64,000 nt of DNA. It comes from Streptomyces rishiriensis. GTDB lineage: Bacteria; Actinomycetota; Actinomycetes; Streptomycetales; Streptomycetaceae. Positions 18,716-27,572 of this stretch are shown here, one piece after another (within the stretch, counting starts at the first letter, position 1; each line of letters opens with the position of its first letter). A program made the position numbers and the translations under genes. The stretch covers positions 5,952,001 through 6,016,000 of the forward strand of contig NZ_JAUSWV010000002.1 of assembly GCF_030815485.1 (NCBI RefSeq). Reading direction: 5' to 3'. A model generated the notes under the pieces. It was not told the DNA's origin. It searched no databases and saw only the letters and a list, made by a program, of their open reading frames with translations.

Positions 18716-19753
18716 ATGTCTGCTGCCGCCGACGGCTTCCGCATGCCCGCCGAGTGGGCCCCGCACGAGCGCACCTGGATGGCGTGGCCGGGCCCCAACC
18801 CCACCTTCGACGACCCCGACCACCTGACCGCCTCCCGGGCCGCCTGGGCCTCGGTCGCCCGCGCGGTCCGCCGCTTCGAGCCGGTGACGGTGGTGTGCGG
18901 CCCCGGGCAGTCGGCGCACGCCCGCGCCCTCCTCGGTCCGGGCGTCGACACGGTCGAGCGCGAGCTCGACGACGCCTGGATGCGCGACATCGGCCCCACC
19001 TTCCTGACCGGTGCGGACGGGCGGCTCGCCGCCGTCGACTGGACGTTCAACGGCTGGGGCGCCCAGGGCTGGGCCCGCTGGGAGCACGACGCGAAGATCG
19101 CCGCGTACGTCTCGGACCTCGCGGGGGCACGGACGTACGCCTCGACCCTGGTCAACGAGGGCGGCGCCTTCCATGTCGACGGCGAGGGGACGGTCCTGCT
19201 GACGGAGACGGTCCAGCTCGGCCCGGAGCGCAATCCGGGGTGGACGCGCGAGGAGGCCGAGGCGGAGATCCACGCCATGCTCGGCACCCGCAAGGCGATC
19301 TGGCTGCCCCGCGGGCTCACCGGCGACTACCCGCCCCACGGCTTCGGCACCCTCGGCCACGTCGACATCGTCGCCGCCTTCGCCCGCCCCGGAGTCGTCG
19401 TCGCCCACCACCAGCCCGATCCGGCCCACCCCGACCACGAGGTCACGAAGGAGGTCATCGGACTGCTGAAGGCGCAGACCGACGCGCGCGGCCGCCGTCT
19501 GGAGGTCGTCGAGGTCGCCGCCCCGACGGTCCTGGAGGCCGACGGGCGCTGGGCCGACTACTCGTACATCAACCACTACCTCTGCAACGGCGGCGTCGTG
19601 CTCTGCGGCTTCGACGATCCGCGCGACGAGCAGGCGGCGGGCGTCTTCCGCCGCCTGTTCCCGGACCGCACGGTCACCCTGGTGGACGCCCGTACGATCT
19701 TCTCCGGCGGCGGTGGCATCCACTGCATCACCCAGCAGCAGCCGAGGGTCTGA
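18716..19753 (+). CDS. aguA: Agmatine deiminase
   Basis: Hydrolyses agmatine to N-carbamoylputrescine and ammonia (peptidyl-arginine-deiminase superfamily). At 345 aa it is normal for bacterial AguA. Visible: PAEWAPHERTWMAWP near the N-terminus, DDAWMRDIGPTF, NGWGAQ, NEGGAFHVDGEGT, GTLGHVDIVAAF, and the C-terminal nucleophile Cys in GGGGIHCITQQQP (about residue 337). It starts 9 nt after ureC, so it is in the same operon. Both enzymes release ammonia from guanidine/urea-type nitrogen, which suggests an agmatine or urea scavenging unit. Confidence 0.92.
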   Translation: MSAAADGFRMPAEWAPHERTWMAWPGPNPTFDDPDHLTASRAAWASVARAVRRFEPVTVVCGPGQSAHARALLGPGVDTVERELDDAWMRDIGPTFLTGADGRLAAVDWTFNGWGAQGWARWEHDAKIAAYVSDLAGARTYASTLVNEGGAFHVDGEGTVLLTETVQLGPERNPGWTREEAEAEIHAMLGTRKAIWLPRGLTGDYPPHGFGTLGHVDIVAAFARPGVVVAHHQPDPAHPDHEVTKEVIGLLKAQTDARGRRLEVVEVAAPTVLEADGRWADYSYINHYLCNGGVVLCGFDDPRDEQAAGVFRRLFPDRTVTLVDARTIFSGGGGIHCITQQQPRV

Positions 19754-19782
19754 GACCGGGACGAGACGAAGGGGAGGCGTCA

Positions 19783-20397
19783 ATGGCCGCAGCGGCACGG
19801 GAACGCAGGAACGCGCCACCCCGCGAGGAGGTCCTCGCCGCCGCCATGGAGATGATCGCCGAGCGCGGTCTGGAGAAGCTCACCATGGCGGGCCTCGGCC
19901 GCGAGATGGGGATGAGCAGCGGCCATCTCCTGTACTACTTCCACTCCAAGGACGAGCTGCTGCTGCGCACCCTGGAGTGGAGCGAGGGCCGGCTCGGCGC
20001 CGAGCGCGCCCGGCTGCTGGCCCGCGCCGCCCCCGCCCGCGAGCGGCTCGACGCCTATGTCGACCTGTACGTCCCCGACGGCCACCGCGACCCGCACTGG
20101 ACGCTCTGGCTGGAGGTCTGGAACCGCTCGCAGAGCGCCGCCGTCGACGCGGCGGCCCGGGACCGCCAGGCGGCCATCGAGGGCGCCTGGCACCGCGACC
20201 TGGTCGCCCTGCTGGCGGAAGGGGTGTCGCGGGGGGAGTTCCGGCCCGTGGACCCCGACCGGTTCGCGGCCCGGCTGCGCGCCCTCCTCGACGGCTTCTC
20301 CATCCATGTGGCCATCGGACTGCGGGGCACGGGCCGCGAACAGGTCCTCGGGCACGTCAGGGAGTTCCTGGCCGAGAGCCTGCTCGCGGAGGCGTGA
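19783..20397 (+). CDS. TetR-family regulator at the end of the urease operon
   Basis: 204 aa; the ATG at 19783 follows GGGGAGG. The HTH reads AAMEMIAERGLEKLTMAGL, then GMSSGHLLYYFHSKDELLL. The C-terminal part (WLEVWNRSQSAA..., with GFSIHVAIGLRG) resembles the BetI-like group that senses polyamine-, choline- or amine-type ligands. It begins 29 nt after aguA. By context it may sense agmatine or a polyamine and act on the paired sites at 16254-16326. Because the open frame is continuous far upstream in this phase, only this start gives a family-like protein. Confidence 0.88.
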   Translation: MAAAARERRNAPPREEVLAAAMEMIAERGLEKLTMAGLGREMGMSSGHLLYYFHSKDELLLRTLEWSEGRLGAERARLLARAAPARERLDAYVDLYVPDGHRDPHWTLWLEVWNRSQSAAVDAAARDRQAAIEGAWHRDLVALLAEGVSRGEFRPVDPDRFAARLRALLDGFSIHVAIGLRGTGREQVLGHVREFLAESLLAEA

Positions 20398-20462
20398 GAT
20401 CGCGCCGCTCGCATCCTGAGACACCCGGTGAGCAAACAGACGGTATGTGCCAGACTGCCGCC

Positions 20463-20513
20463 GTGCTCTCGTTCGCCACGATTATTGGCAGCAGGCGCGC
20501 CGGTCCGCAGTGA
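20463..20513 (+). CDS. Putative leader peptide with tandem Ile (ATT ATT) codons
   Basis: GTG CTC TCG TTC GCC ACG ATT ATT ... TGA encodes a 16-residue peptide (VLSFATIIGSRRAGPQ). The two adjacent isoleucine codons at 20481-20486 are both ATT, very rare in this high-GC genome, where ATC is the norm. There is no ribosome site; an in-frame ATG at 20445 would extend it, but a leaderless GTG start fits other actinobacterial attenuators. It precedes an intrinsic terminator and the isoleucine-pathway gene cimA. Confidence 0.6.
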   Translation: MLSFATIIGSRRAGPQ

Positions 20514-20550
20514 CCGCTCCGTACGACCAGGTACGAGCGGCCATCGTCGT

Positions 20551-20593
20551 CCTCGACCCGCGCGCAGACCTCTCGCACCCGCGAGGGGTTTTT
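20551..20593 (+). promoter_or_regulatory. Attenuator upstream of cimA
   Basis: CCTCTCGC (20569-20576), ACCC loop, GCGAGGGG (20581-20588), then TTTTT: an 8-bp stem with one G-U pair and a U-run, 110 nt before cimA. CCTCG at 20551-20555 can pair with CGAGG (20582-20586), offering a competing antiterminator. Together with the Ile-Ile leader peptide this fits ribosome-mediated transcription attenuation by charged tRNA-Ile. Confidence 0.6.
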
Positions 20594-20702
20594 CGCTTTT
20601 CTGGCCCACCCACAGCCGGGAGCGAGAGCGCGAGGGAGCATGGGGGTGGTGGAGCCGGTCATTCCGGTAACGACCGAGATCCGACACAGGAGCCTTCAGA
20701 CC

Positions 20703-22307
20703 ATGACCGAAACCAGCGAACCCGACGACTCGTTCCACGTCTTCGACACCACCCTGCGCGACGGCGCGCAGCGGGAGGGCATCAACCTCACCGTCGCCGA
20801 CAAGCTGGCGATCGCCCGGCACCTGGACGACTTCGGCGTGGGCTTCATCGAGGGCGGCTGGCCCGGCGCCAACCCGCGGGACACCGAGTTCTTCGCCCGC
20901 GCGCAGGAGGAGATCGACTTCCAGCACGCCCAGCTGGTCGCCTTCGGCGCCACCCGCCGGGCGGGCGCGAAGGCCGCGGAGGACCCACAGGTCAGGGCGC
21001 TGCTGGAGTCGGGCGCCGGGGTGATCACGCTGGTCGCGAAGTCCCACGACCGGCACGTCGAACTGGCCCTGCGCACCACGCTGGACGAGAACCTGGCGAT
21101 GGTCGGCGACACGGTGTCCTTCCTGAAGAGTCAGGGCCGCCGGGTCTTCGTCGACTGCGAGCACTTCTTCGACGGCTACCGCGCCAACCCGGAGTACGCG
21201 AAGGCCGTGGTCCGCACGGCCTCCGAGGCCGGCGCGGACGTGGTCGTCCTCTGCGACACCAACGGCGGCATGCTGCCGGCGCAGATCCAGGCGGTCGTCT
21301 CCACGGTCCTCGCCGACACCGGCGCCCGGCTCGGCATCCACACCCAGGACGACACCGGCTGCGCGGTGGCGAACACCCTGGCCGCGGTGGACGCGGGCGC
21401 GACGCACGTCCAGTGCACGGCCAACGGCTACGGGGAGCGGGTCGGCAACGCGAACCTGTTCCCGGTGGTCGCGGCCCTGGAGCTGAAGTACGGCAAGCAG
21501 GTCCTGCCCGAGGGAAAGCTGCGCGAGATGACCCGCATCTCGCACGCGATCGCCGAGGTCGTCAACCTGACGCCGTCCACGCATCAGCCGTACGTGGGCG
21601 TCTCGGCCTTCGCGCACAAGGCCGGCCTGCACGCCTCCGCCATCAAGGTCGACCCGGACCTCTACCAGCACATCGACCCCGAACAGGTCGGCAACACCAT
21701 GCGGATGCTGGTGTCGGACATGGCCGGACGCGCGTCGGTGGAGCTCAAGGGCAAGGAGCTGGGCGTCGACCTGGGCGGCGACCGTGAAGTGGTCGGCCGG
21801 GTCGTGGAGCGGGTCAAGGAACGCGAACTCAAGGGCTACACCTACGAGGCGGCGGACGCCTCCTTCGAGCTGCTGCTGCGGGCAGAGGTCGAGGGCAAGC
21901 CGCTCAAGTACTTCGAGGTCGAGTCCTGGCGGGCCATCGTCGAGGACCGCCCCGACGGCACCCACGCCAACGAGGCCACCGTCAAGCTGTGGGCCAAGGG
22001 CGAGCGCATCGTCGCGACGGCGGAGGGCAACGGCCCGGTCAACGCCCTGGACCGCGCCCTGCGCGTGGCGCTGGAGAAGATCTACCCCCAGCTGGCCAAG
22101 CTCGACCTGGTGGACTACAAGGTCCGCATCCTGGAGGGCGTCCACGGCACCCAGTCCACCACCCGCGTCCTGATCTCCACGACGGACGGCACGGGCGAGT
22201 GGTCCACGGTGGGTGTCGCGGAGAACGTGATCGCCGCCTCCTGGCAGGCCCTGGAGGACGCCTACACGTACGGGCTGCTGCGGGCCAAGGTGGAACCCGC
22301 CGAGTAG
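20703..22307 (+). CDS. cimA: (R)-citramalate synthase
   Basis: Condenses pyruvate and acetyl-CoA to citramalate, giving a threonine-independent route to 2-oxobutyrate and isoleucine. At 534 aa, the ATG at 20703 was chosen because it begins the conserved N-terminus; the longer frame runs into the leader. Visible: FDTTLRDGAQREGINLTV, FIEGGWPGANP, DCEHFFDGYRANPEYA, LCDTNGGMLPAQ and HTQDDTGCAVANT with metal-binding His, and GERVGNANL. The C-terminal LeuA-type allosteric/dimerisation domain starts near residue 400. The FIEGGWPGANPRD stretch separates CimA from true LeuA. Its Ile-attenuator-like leader agrees with the assignment. Confidence 0.92.
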   Translation: MTETSEPDDSFHVFDTTLRDGAQREGINLTVADKLAIARHLDDFGVGFIEGGWPGANPRDTEFFARAQEEIDFQHAQLVAFGATRRAGAKAAEDPQVRALLESGAGVITLVAKSHDRHVELALRTTLDENLAMVGDTVSFLKSQGRRVFVDCEHFFDGYRANPEYAKAVVRTASEAGADVVVLCDTNGGMLPAQIQAVVSTVLADTGARLGIHTQDDTGCAVANTLAAVDAGATHVQCTANGYGERVGNANLFPVVAALELKYGKQVLPEGKLREMTRISHAIAEVVNLTPSTHQPYVGVSAFAHKAGLHASAIKVDPDLYQHIDPEQVGNTMRMLVSDMAGRASVELKGKELGVDLGGDREVVGRVVERVKERELKGYTYEAADASFELLLRAEVEGKPLKYFEVESWRAIVEDRPDGTHANEATVKLWAKGERIVATAEGNGPVNALDRALRVALEKIYPQLAKLDLVDYKVRILEGVHGTQSTTRVLISTTDGTGEWSTVGVAENVIAASWQALEDAYTYGLLRAKVEPAE

Positions 22308-22325
22308 GCGGCGCCCGGCGCGGGT

Positions 22326-22350
22326 CCTCGGCGAGCCGAACTCGCCGAGG
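22326..22350. terminator. Hairpin between convergent cimA and GH30 genes
   Basis: 10-bp perfect stem (CCTCGGCGAG and its complement) with a CCGAA loop, 19 nt after cimA. There is no T-run, but the convergent position supports a terminator role. Confidence 0.65.
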
Positions 22351-22376
22351 CTCCGCACCCGGCCGCCGGACCGGAC

Positions 22377-24242
22377 CTACCGCAGCTGCCACTTCTGGTT
22401 GGCGGCTCCCGTGCACGACCAGATCTGACCCCGTGCCCCGTTGGCCGACGAGTTGTCCGTGACGTCGAGGCACTTGTTCGCCGCCGTGTTCACGACGTCA
22501 CCGGTGGCGGCGTCGTACGACCACCGTTGGGCGCCCGTGCCGTTGCAGTCGTAGAGCTGGGTCTTCGCGCCGTCCGCCGTCGAACCCCCGACGACGTCGA
22601 GGCACTTGCCGAGCGCCCGCAGCGAGCCGTCCGGCTGAACGGTCCACCGCTGTGCGGCCGAGCCGTTGCAGTCGTAGAGCTGCACGGCCGTGCCGTTGGC
22701 CGCGGCCCCGCCCGCCACGTCCAGGCACTTGCCCGCGAGTCCGGCGAAGGACCCCGACCGGCTCGGATCGCCCGCCTGGGTACCCGACCAGGTGAAGGTC
22801 GCCGACGTCTTCCCCGGCAGCGAGTATGTCGCGTGCTGCGCACCCCAGTTGATCGTCACCGTCTTCGCGGCCGAGGCGTCGTTGTAGGCGATCAGGGCCT
22901 TGGAGCCGTCGGGGTTGCGCCATGCCACGTTCGGCACGGACGAGGACGCCGTCGACGCGATCCGCCGAGCGCCCGGCCGGACGAACTTCGTCAGGTGCCC
23001 CATCGTGTAGTACTCGATCATGTAGTCGACGGTCCCGCTCGCCCCGTCCCCGTTGTGCACGGTCACCAGCCCGTCGCAGGTCCCGCAGCCGCCGTTGTGC
23101 GGCCCCCGGTTCTGGTCCACCGCCAGCGACCACTTCGTCACCGACTTCGCCCAGTTGCGGGTGTAGTTCACGATGTCGAGCATGTCCTCGCGCTGCTGGT
23201 TCGCGATCCACGTCCCGCCGGAGTGCTCGGTGCCGAAGGCGTCCAGCTGCGGGTACTGGTTGTGCACCGACGTCTGCTTCGCCACGTCCCCGCCGTAGCC
23301 GTGCCAGGCGATCCCGCCGAAGTTCGGGTGCGAGCGCACCGCCGCGTCGTCCACCGTCTGCGCCGCGTACGCGTCGTACGTGTCCCAGTTCCAGTCGTGC
23401 GCCAGCACCTTCGTCGACAGTCCCGCCGCGGCCAGTTTCGGCAACAGCTCGCTCTTCGTGAAGTACGCCAGCCCCGACGCGTTCCAGCTCATCGACGGAT
23501 AGCCCGAGCAGCACGTCGGCTCGTTCTGCGCCGTCACGTACGCCACCGGTATGCCCTGGTCCCGGTAGGCCTGGAGGTACTTCACGAAGTACGAGGCGTA
23601 GGCCCCGTAGTTCTCCGCCTTCAGCCAGCCCCCGTCGAGCTGCCCGCTGTCCTTCATCCAGGCGGGCGCCGTCCACGGAGACGCCATGACCGTCAGCGCC
23701 GGGTTCAGCTCCCGGGCCCGCCGGGTCAGCGGCACCACGTCCGCCAGGTCGTGAGCGAGGGAGAACCGCGACAGGTCCGGGTCGCTCTGGCCGGCCGGCA
23801 CGTCGTCGTAGGTGTAGCCGAAGCGCGCGAGATCCGAGCCGCCCATCGGATTGCGCAGGAACGACAGGCCGATGCCCTCGGTCGGCGAGAACAGCTTGCG
23901 CATCGTCGCCTCCCGGGTCGCCGCGGACAGCGCCCCGCTGCCGTTCATCAGCCAGGCCGCGGTGTCGGTGAAGGACGCGCCGCCGCCGGTGAAGGTCTGG
24001 TACCCGGTGTTCTCGTCGACCGTGATGTTCTCACCTGGGCCGCCGCTGCCCGTCTGGAAGGCGAAGGCGGGCTGGGCCTGGAGACCGCGGACAACGTGCC
24101 GCCCGCCGGCGTCGTCCGTGGTGGTGAGCCAGGCCGTGACCTGCTCGCCGGCCGCGTCGGCGGGCGCGGCCGCCGCGGTGATCCCGGCGGTGCCGAGCAG
24201 ACCGGCGATGAGCAGCCGGAGAGCGCGAGTGGATCTCCTCAT
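22377..24242 (-). CDS. Secreted GH30 glycosidase with C-terminal ricin-type (CBM13) domain
   Basis: 621 aa. Residues 1-31 form a signal peptide (RR, hydrophobic core, ADA-A). The GH30 catalytic domain spans about 35-480: acid/base Glu241 in TAQNEP and nucleophile Glu339 in FGTEHSGG; a beta-sandwich closes it. A ricin-B lectin domain (about 495-621) has three repeats, each with KCLDV and a QxW-type ending (QRWTV, QRWSY, QKWQL). The family covers beta-1,6-glucanases and glucosylceramidases; the ASPWTAPAWMK and GFGG-type features suit endo-beta-1,6-glucanase or a related enzyme. It is divergent from a secreted GH3 beta-glucosidase, so a two-step extracellular beta-glucan degradation unit is likely. 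Confidence 0.88.
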   Translation of the reverse strand: MRRSTRALRLLIAGLLGTAGITAAAAPADAAGEQVTAWLTTTDDAGGRHVVRGLQAQPAFAFQTGSGGPGENITVDENTGYQTFTGGGASFTDTAAWLMNGSGALSAATREATMRKLFSPTEGIGLSFLRNPMGGSDLARFGYTYDDVPAGQSDPDLSRFSLAHDLADVVPLTRRARELNPALTVMASPWTAPAWMKDSGQLDGGWLKAENYGAYASYFVKYLQAYRDQGIPVAYVTAQNEPTCCSGYPSMSWNASGLAYFTKSELLPKLAAAGLSTKVLAHDWNWDTYDAYAAQTVDDAAVRSHPNFGGIAWHGYGGDVAKQTSVHNQYPQLDAFGTEHSGGTWIANQQREDMLDIVNYTRNWAKSVTKWSLAVDQNRGPHNGGCGTCDGLVTVHNGDGASGTVDYMIEYYTMGHLTKFVRPGARRIASTASSSVPNVAWRNPDGSKALIAYNDASAAKTVTINWGAQHATYSLPGKTSATFTWSGTQAGDPSRSGSFAGLAGKCLDVAGGAAANGTAVQLYDCNGSAAQRWTVQPDGSLRALGKCLDVVGGSTADGAKTQLYDCNGTGAQRWSYDAATGDVVNTAANKCLDVTDNSSANGARGQIWSCTGAANQKWQLR

Positions 24243-24289
24243 GGAGCGCCGCCCTTTCGGAGGTGGGGGATGGGGGCGTGCGAGGCGTG

Positions 24290-24318
24290 AGTAAATGACG
24301 GCTTCCGGGGTGCGTCAA
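24290..24318 (-). promoter_or_regulatory. Promoter of the GH30 gene
   Basis: On the minus strand: TTGACG (24318-24313), 17-nt spacer, TTTACT (24295-24290). Close to consensus for a vegetative promoter, 48 nt before the start codon. Confidence 0.6.
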
Positions 24319-24400
24319 GGGGTCGCGCGTTCATCTGTCGAACGAACAACGTCACTGATCCGGACGGGCGTTGCTGCCGTACCAGTTCTGGTGTGAAGTC

Positions 24401-24429
24401 TTGACGGTGCACCAGGTCACCAGTTAACT
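24401..24429 (+). promoter_or_regulatory. Promoter of the GH3 gene
   Basis: TTGACG (24401-24406), 17-nt spacer, TTAACT (24424-24429), 50 nt before the ATG. ACCAG(T/G)T occurs three times around it (24381, 24411, 24419), once inside the dyad ACCAGTTCTGGT (24381-24392), a possible operator. Confidence 0.6.
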
Positions 24430-24479
24430 CACGGCGTGATCTAAGTCATGAGTGGACCACGAGAGTAGAGGGACGTTCC

Positions 24480-27400
24480 ATGCGAAGAACCGCCCTGCTC
24501 GCCTCCGCCACCCTGCTGGCCGCACTGCTCCCGCTGACCACCGCAGCCGGCGCGTCCGGCGCCGACGAGCCCGACCCCGCCCCCGTCCCGGTCGACCGCT
24601 TCGAGGGCGAGATCCCCTTCGCGAGCCCGCCCGCCGAAGGCCTGTTCACCTGGGGCGGTGACACCGACGACCCGCCCGCCCTCCGGCTGGCCGCCCGCGA
24701 GGACGCCCCCGAGGGCGACCAGGTCCTCACCGGAAGCTACGAGATCAGCGGCTACGGCGGCTTCACCCACGACTTCGCCTTCGCGGAGCCCGCCCACGAC
24801 TGGTCCGGCCACCGGGGCATCCGGTTCTGGTGGGAGGGCCGCGGCAACGGCAAGAAGATCGCCTTCGAGATCAAGGACGGCGGGGCGAACGGAGAGGCGT
24901 CCGAGCTCTGGACGACCTCCTTCACCGACGACTGGACCGGCTGGAAACTGGTCGAGATCCCGTTCACCGACTTCACGTACCGCACGGACTACCAGCCCGT
25001 CGGCGGCATCGACCACGTCCTCGGCCTCACCGAGACCTGGGGATACGCCCTCACCCTTCCCGTCGGCGTCAAGGGCGACTTCGCCATGGACGGCGTGGAA
25101 CTCTACGGCCGGGCTGACCAGTCGCTGCGCGCGGCCGTCACCACCGACGCGGCCGTGTACCCGGTCCGGGAGGGCGGTGCGGCCGCCGTCACGCTCACCG
25201 TCGCCACCACCGGCGCCGCCCCCCTCGACGACCCCGTCACCGTCGCCTACGAGACCGCCGCGACCGGCACCGCCGTGCCCGGCAAGGACTACACCCCGGT
25301 CGCCGGCACCGTCACCTTCCCGGCGGGGACCCCCTCCGGCGCCACCCGCACGGTCGCCGTGCGCACCCTCGCGGACCGGCAGGCCGAGTCCGCCGAGACC
25401 GTCCCGCTCCGGCTGACCGTCACCGGCGCCAAGCCGCCGGCCGAAACCCCGCAGGTCGTCCTCGACGCGCACGGACTGCCGTACCTGAACGCCAAGTTGC
25501 CGGTGAAGAAGCGCGTCGCCGATCTCCTGTCGCGGATGAGCCTCGCGGAGAAGGCCGGCCAGATGACCCAGGCGGAGCGCGGCGCGATCACCGCTCCCGG
25601 TGACATCGCCGCGTACGGCCTCGGCTCGCTGCTCTCCGGCGGCGGCTCGACACCGACGCCCAACACCCCCGAGGCGTGGGCGAAGATGATCGACGCGTTC
25701 CAGCTCCGGGCGCAGGCCACCCGCTTCCAGATCCCGCTGATCTACGGCGTCGACGCCGTGCACGGCCACAACAACCTGGTCGGCGCGACCGTCATGCCGC
25801 ACAACATCGGCATCGGGGCGACCAGGGACCCCGCGCTCGCCGAACAGACCGGCGCGGTGACCGCCGCCGAGGTCCGGGCCACCGGGATCCCCTGGGACTT
25901 CGCACCCTGCCTCTGCGTCACCCGCGACGAACGCTGGGGCCGCTCCTACGAGGCGTACGGCGAGGACCCGGCGCTGGTCCAGGCCATGGAGACGGTGATC
26001 CAGGGGCTCCAGGGCCGGGCGAGCGGCGCGGACCTGAAGGACGACGACAAGGTCCTCGCCACCGCCAAGCACTTCGTCGGGGACGGCGGCACCGGGTACG
26101 GCTCCTCCACGACCGGCACGTACACCATCGACCAGGGCGTCACCGAGGTCACCCGGCAGGAGCTGGAGGCCGTCCACCTGGCGCCCTTCCGGACGGCCGT
26201 CGACCGCGGGGTCGGCACCGTCATGCCGTCCTACTCCTCGCTCGACATCGCGGGCGACGGAAAGGGGCCGGTGAAGATGCACGCCCGGGCCGACCTGCTG
26301 AACGGCGTGCTGAAGGACCGCATGGGCTTCGACGGGTTCGTCATCAGCGACTGGGCGGCCATCGACCAACTCCCCGGCGACTACGCCTCCGACGTCCGTA
26401 CGTCGGTCAACGCGGGCCTCGACATGATCATGGTCCCGTACGCCTACAAGGACTTCCACGCCACGCTCCTCGACGAGGTCGGGGCGGGCCGGGTCGCCGA
26501 GCGGCGGATCGACGACGCCGTGTCCCGCATCCTCACGCGGAAGTTCGAGCTGGGCCTCTTCGAGAAGCCGTACGCCGACACCGGCAACGCCTCCGCCATC
26601 GGCTCCGCAGGGCACCGGAACGTCGCGCGCAAGGCGGCCGCCGAGTCCCAGGTGCTCCTGAAGAACTCCGGCGGAGTCCTGCCGCTGAAGAAGAACCAGA
26701 AGGTCTACGTCGCGGGCTCCAACGCCGACGACATCGGCAACCAGACCGGCGGCTGGACCATCACCTGGCAGGGCGCCTCCGGCGACATCACGCAGGGCAC
26801 GACGATCCTGGAGGGGATGAGGAAGGCCGGCGGCGACGTGACCTACTCCAAGGACGCCTCGGCGTCCACGGACGGATACGACGTGGGTGTCGTGGTCGTC
26901 GGCGAGACCCCGTACGCCGAGGGCGTCGGCGACGTCGGCAACGGCAACGACCTGGAGCTGACCGCCGCCGACCGGGCGGCCGTGGACAAGGTGTGCGCCG
27001 CGATGAGGTGCGCGGTGCTGATCGTCTCCGGGCGGCCCCAGCTGATCGGCGACCGGCTCGGTGACATCGACGCGCTGGTCGCCTCCTGGCTGCCGGGCAC
27101 GGAGGGCGACGGCGTCGCCGACGTCCTGTACGGCAGGCGGCCCTTCACCGGACAGCTGCCGGTGACCTGGCCGAAGTCCCAGGCCCAGCTGCCGATCAAC
27201 GTCGGCGACGCGGCGTACGACCCGCAGTTCCCCTACGGCTGGGGCCTGACGACGCTGAGCAGAGTGCCCGAGGGCGGCTCGGCGACCCTGAAGGGGCTGG
27301 CGGCCGCGGCCGCGGCGGCCGAGCGGGCCGGCGCCGACGGGGTGGGACGCGCGCTCGTCGGAAAGGCCAGGCTCCTCGTCCAGCAGAAGGTGGGGCAGGC

Positions 27401-27512
27401 CGTCACCGCGGCGGTCGCGAAGCCCTTCGCCGACGCGGACCACCTGCTGCTGACCGGCCGGTACGGAAAGGCGGTGGAGCAGCTGACGGCGGCGTACCGG
27501 GCCGCGTCCTGA
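24480..27512 (+). CDS. Secreted multidomain GH3 beta-glucosidase
   Basis: 1010 aa with a signal peptide (residues 1-27). Order: a CBM11/CIA30-like beta-sandwich (about 40-210, with GYGGFTHDFAF, IRFWWEGRGNGKKIAFEIKD and WKLVEIPFTDF); a Calx-beta-like domain (about 215-320, with YPVREGGAAAVTLTV and GKDYTPVAGTVTFPAG); then the two-domain GH3 core (about 335-925) with HGHNNLVGATVMPHNIG, KHFVGDGGT and nucleophile Asp624 in GFVISDW. A final segment of about 80 residues, Ala-rich then helical, is not part of the GH3 fold. It probably removes terminal glucose from beta-glucans outside the cell. Divergent from GH30. Confidence 0.9.
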   Translation: MRRTALLASATLLAALLPLTTAAGASGADEPDPAPVPVDRFEGEIPFASPPAEGLFTWGGDTDDPPALRLAAREDAPEGDQVLTGSYEISGYGGFTHDFAFAEPAHDWSGHRGIRFWWEGRGNGKKIAFEIKDGGANGEASELWTTSFTDDWTGWKLVEIPFTDFTYRTDYQPVGGIDHVLGLTETWGYALTLPVGVKGDFAMDGVELYGRADQSLRAAVTTDAAVYPVREGGAAAVTLTVATTGAAPLDDPVTVAYETAATGTAVPGKDYTPVAGTVTFPAGTPSGATRTVAVRTLADRQAESAETVPLRLTVTGAKPPAETPQVVLDAHGLPYLNAKLPVKKRVADLLSRMSLAEKAGQMTQAERGAITAPGDIAAYGLGSLLSGGGSTPTPNTPEAWAKMIDAFQLRAQATRFQIPLIYGVDAVHGHNNLVGATVMPHNIGIGATRDPALAEQTGAVTAAEVRATGIPWDFAPCLCVTRDERWGRSYEAYGEDPALVQAMETVIQGLQGRASGADLKDDDKVLATAKHFVGDGGTGYGSSTTGTYTIDQGVTEVTRQELEAVHLAPFRTAVDRGVGTVMPSYSSLDIAGDGKGPVKMHARADLLNGVLKDRMGFDGFVISDWAAIDQLPGDYASDVRTSVNAGLDMIMVPYAYKDFHATLLDEVGAGRVAERRIDDAVSRILTRKFELGLFEKPYADTGNASAIGSAGHRNVARKAAAESQVLLKNSGGVLPLKKNQKVYVAGSNADDIGNQTGGWTITWQGASGDITQGTTILEGMRKAGGDVTYSKDASASTDGYDVGVVVVGETPYAEGVGDVGNGNDLELTAADRAAVDKVCAAMRCAVLIVSGRPQLIGDRLGDIDALVASWLPGTEGDGVADVLYGRRPFTGQLPVTWPKSQAQLPINVGDAAYDPQFPYGWGLTTLSRVPEGGSATLKGLAAAAAAAERAGADGVGRALVGKARLLVQQKVGQAVTAAVAKPFADADHLLLTGRYGKAVEQLTAAYRAAS

Positions 27513-27572
27513 CCACCGGTTCCGGAGCACGCGAAGAGACCGCTTCCGGCAGCTTTCGGGTAGCTTCGAAGT

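Noticed and set aside
16817..19819. A 1000-codon open frame on the minus strand
   Set aside because: Antisense shadow of ureC, aguA and flanks; no start region or family signature.
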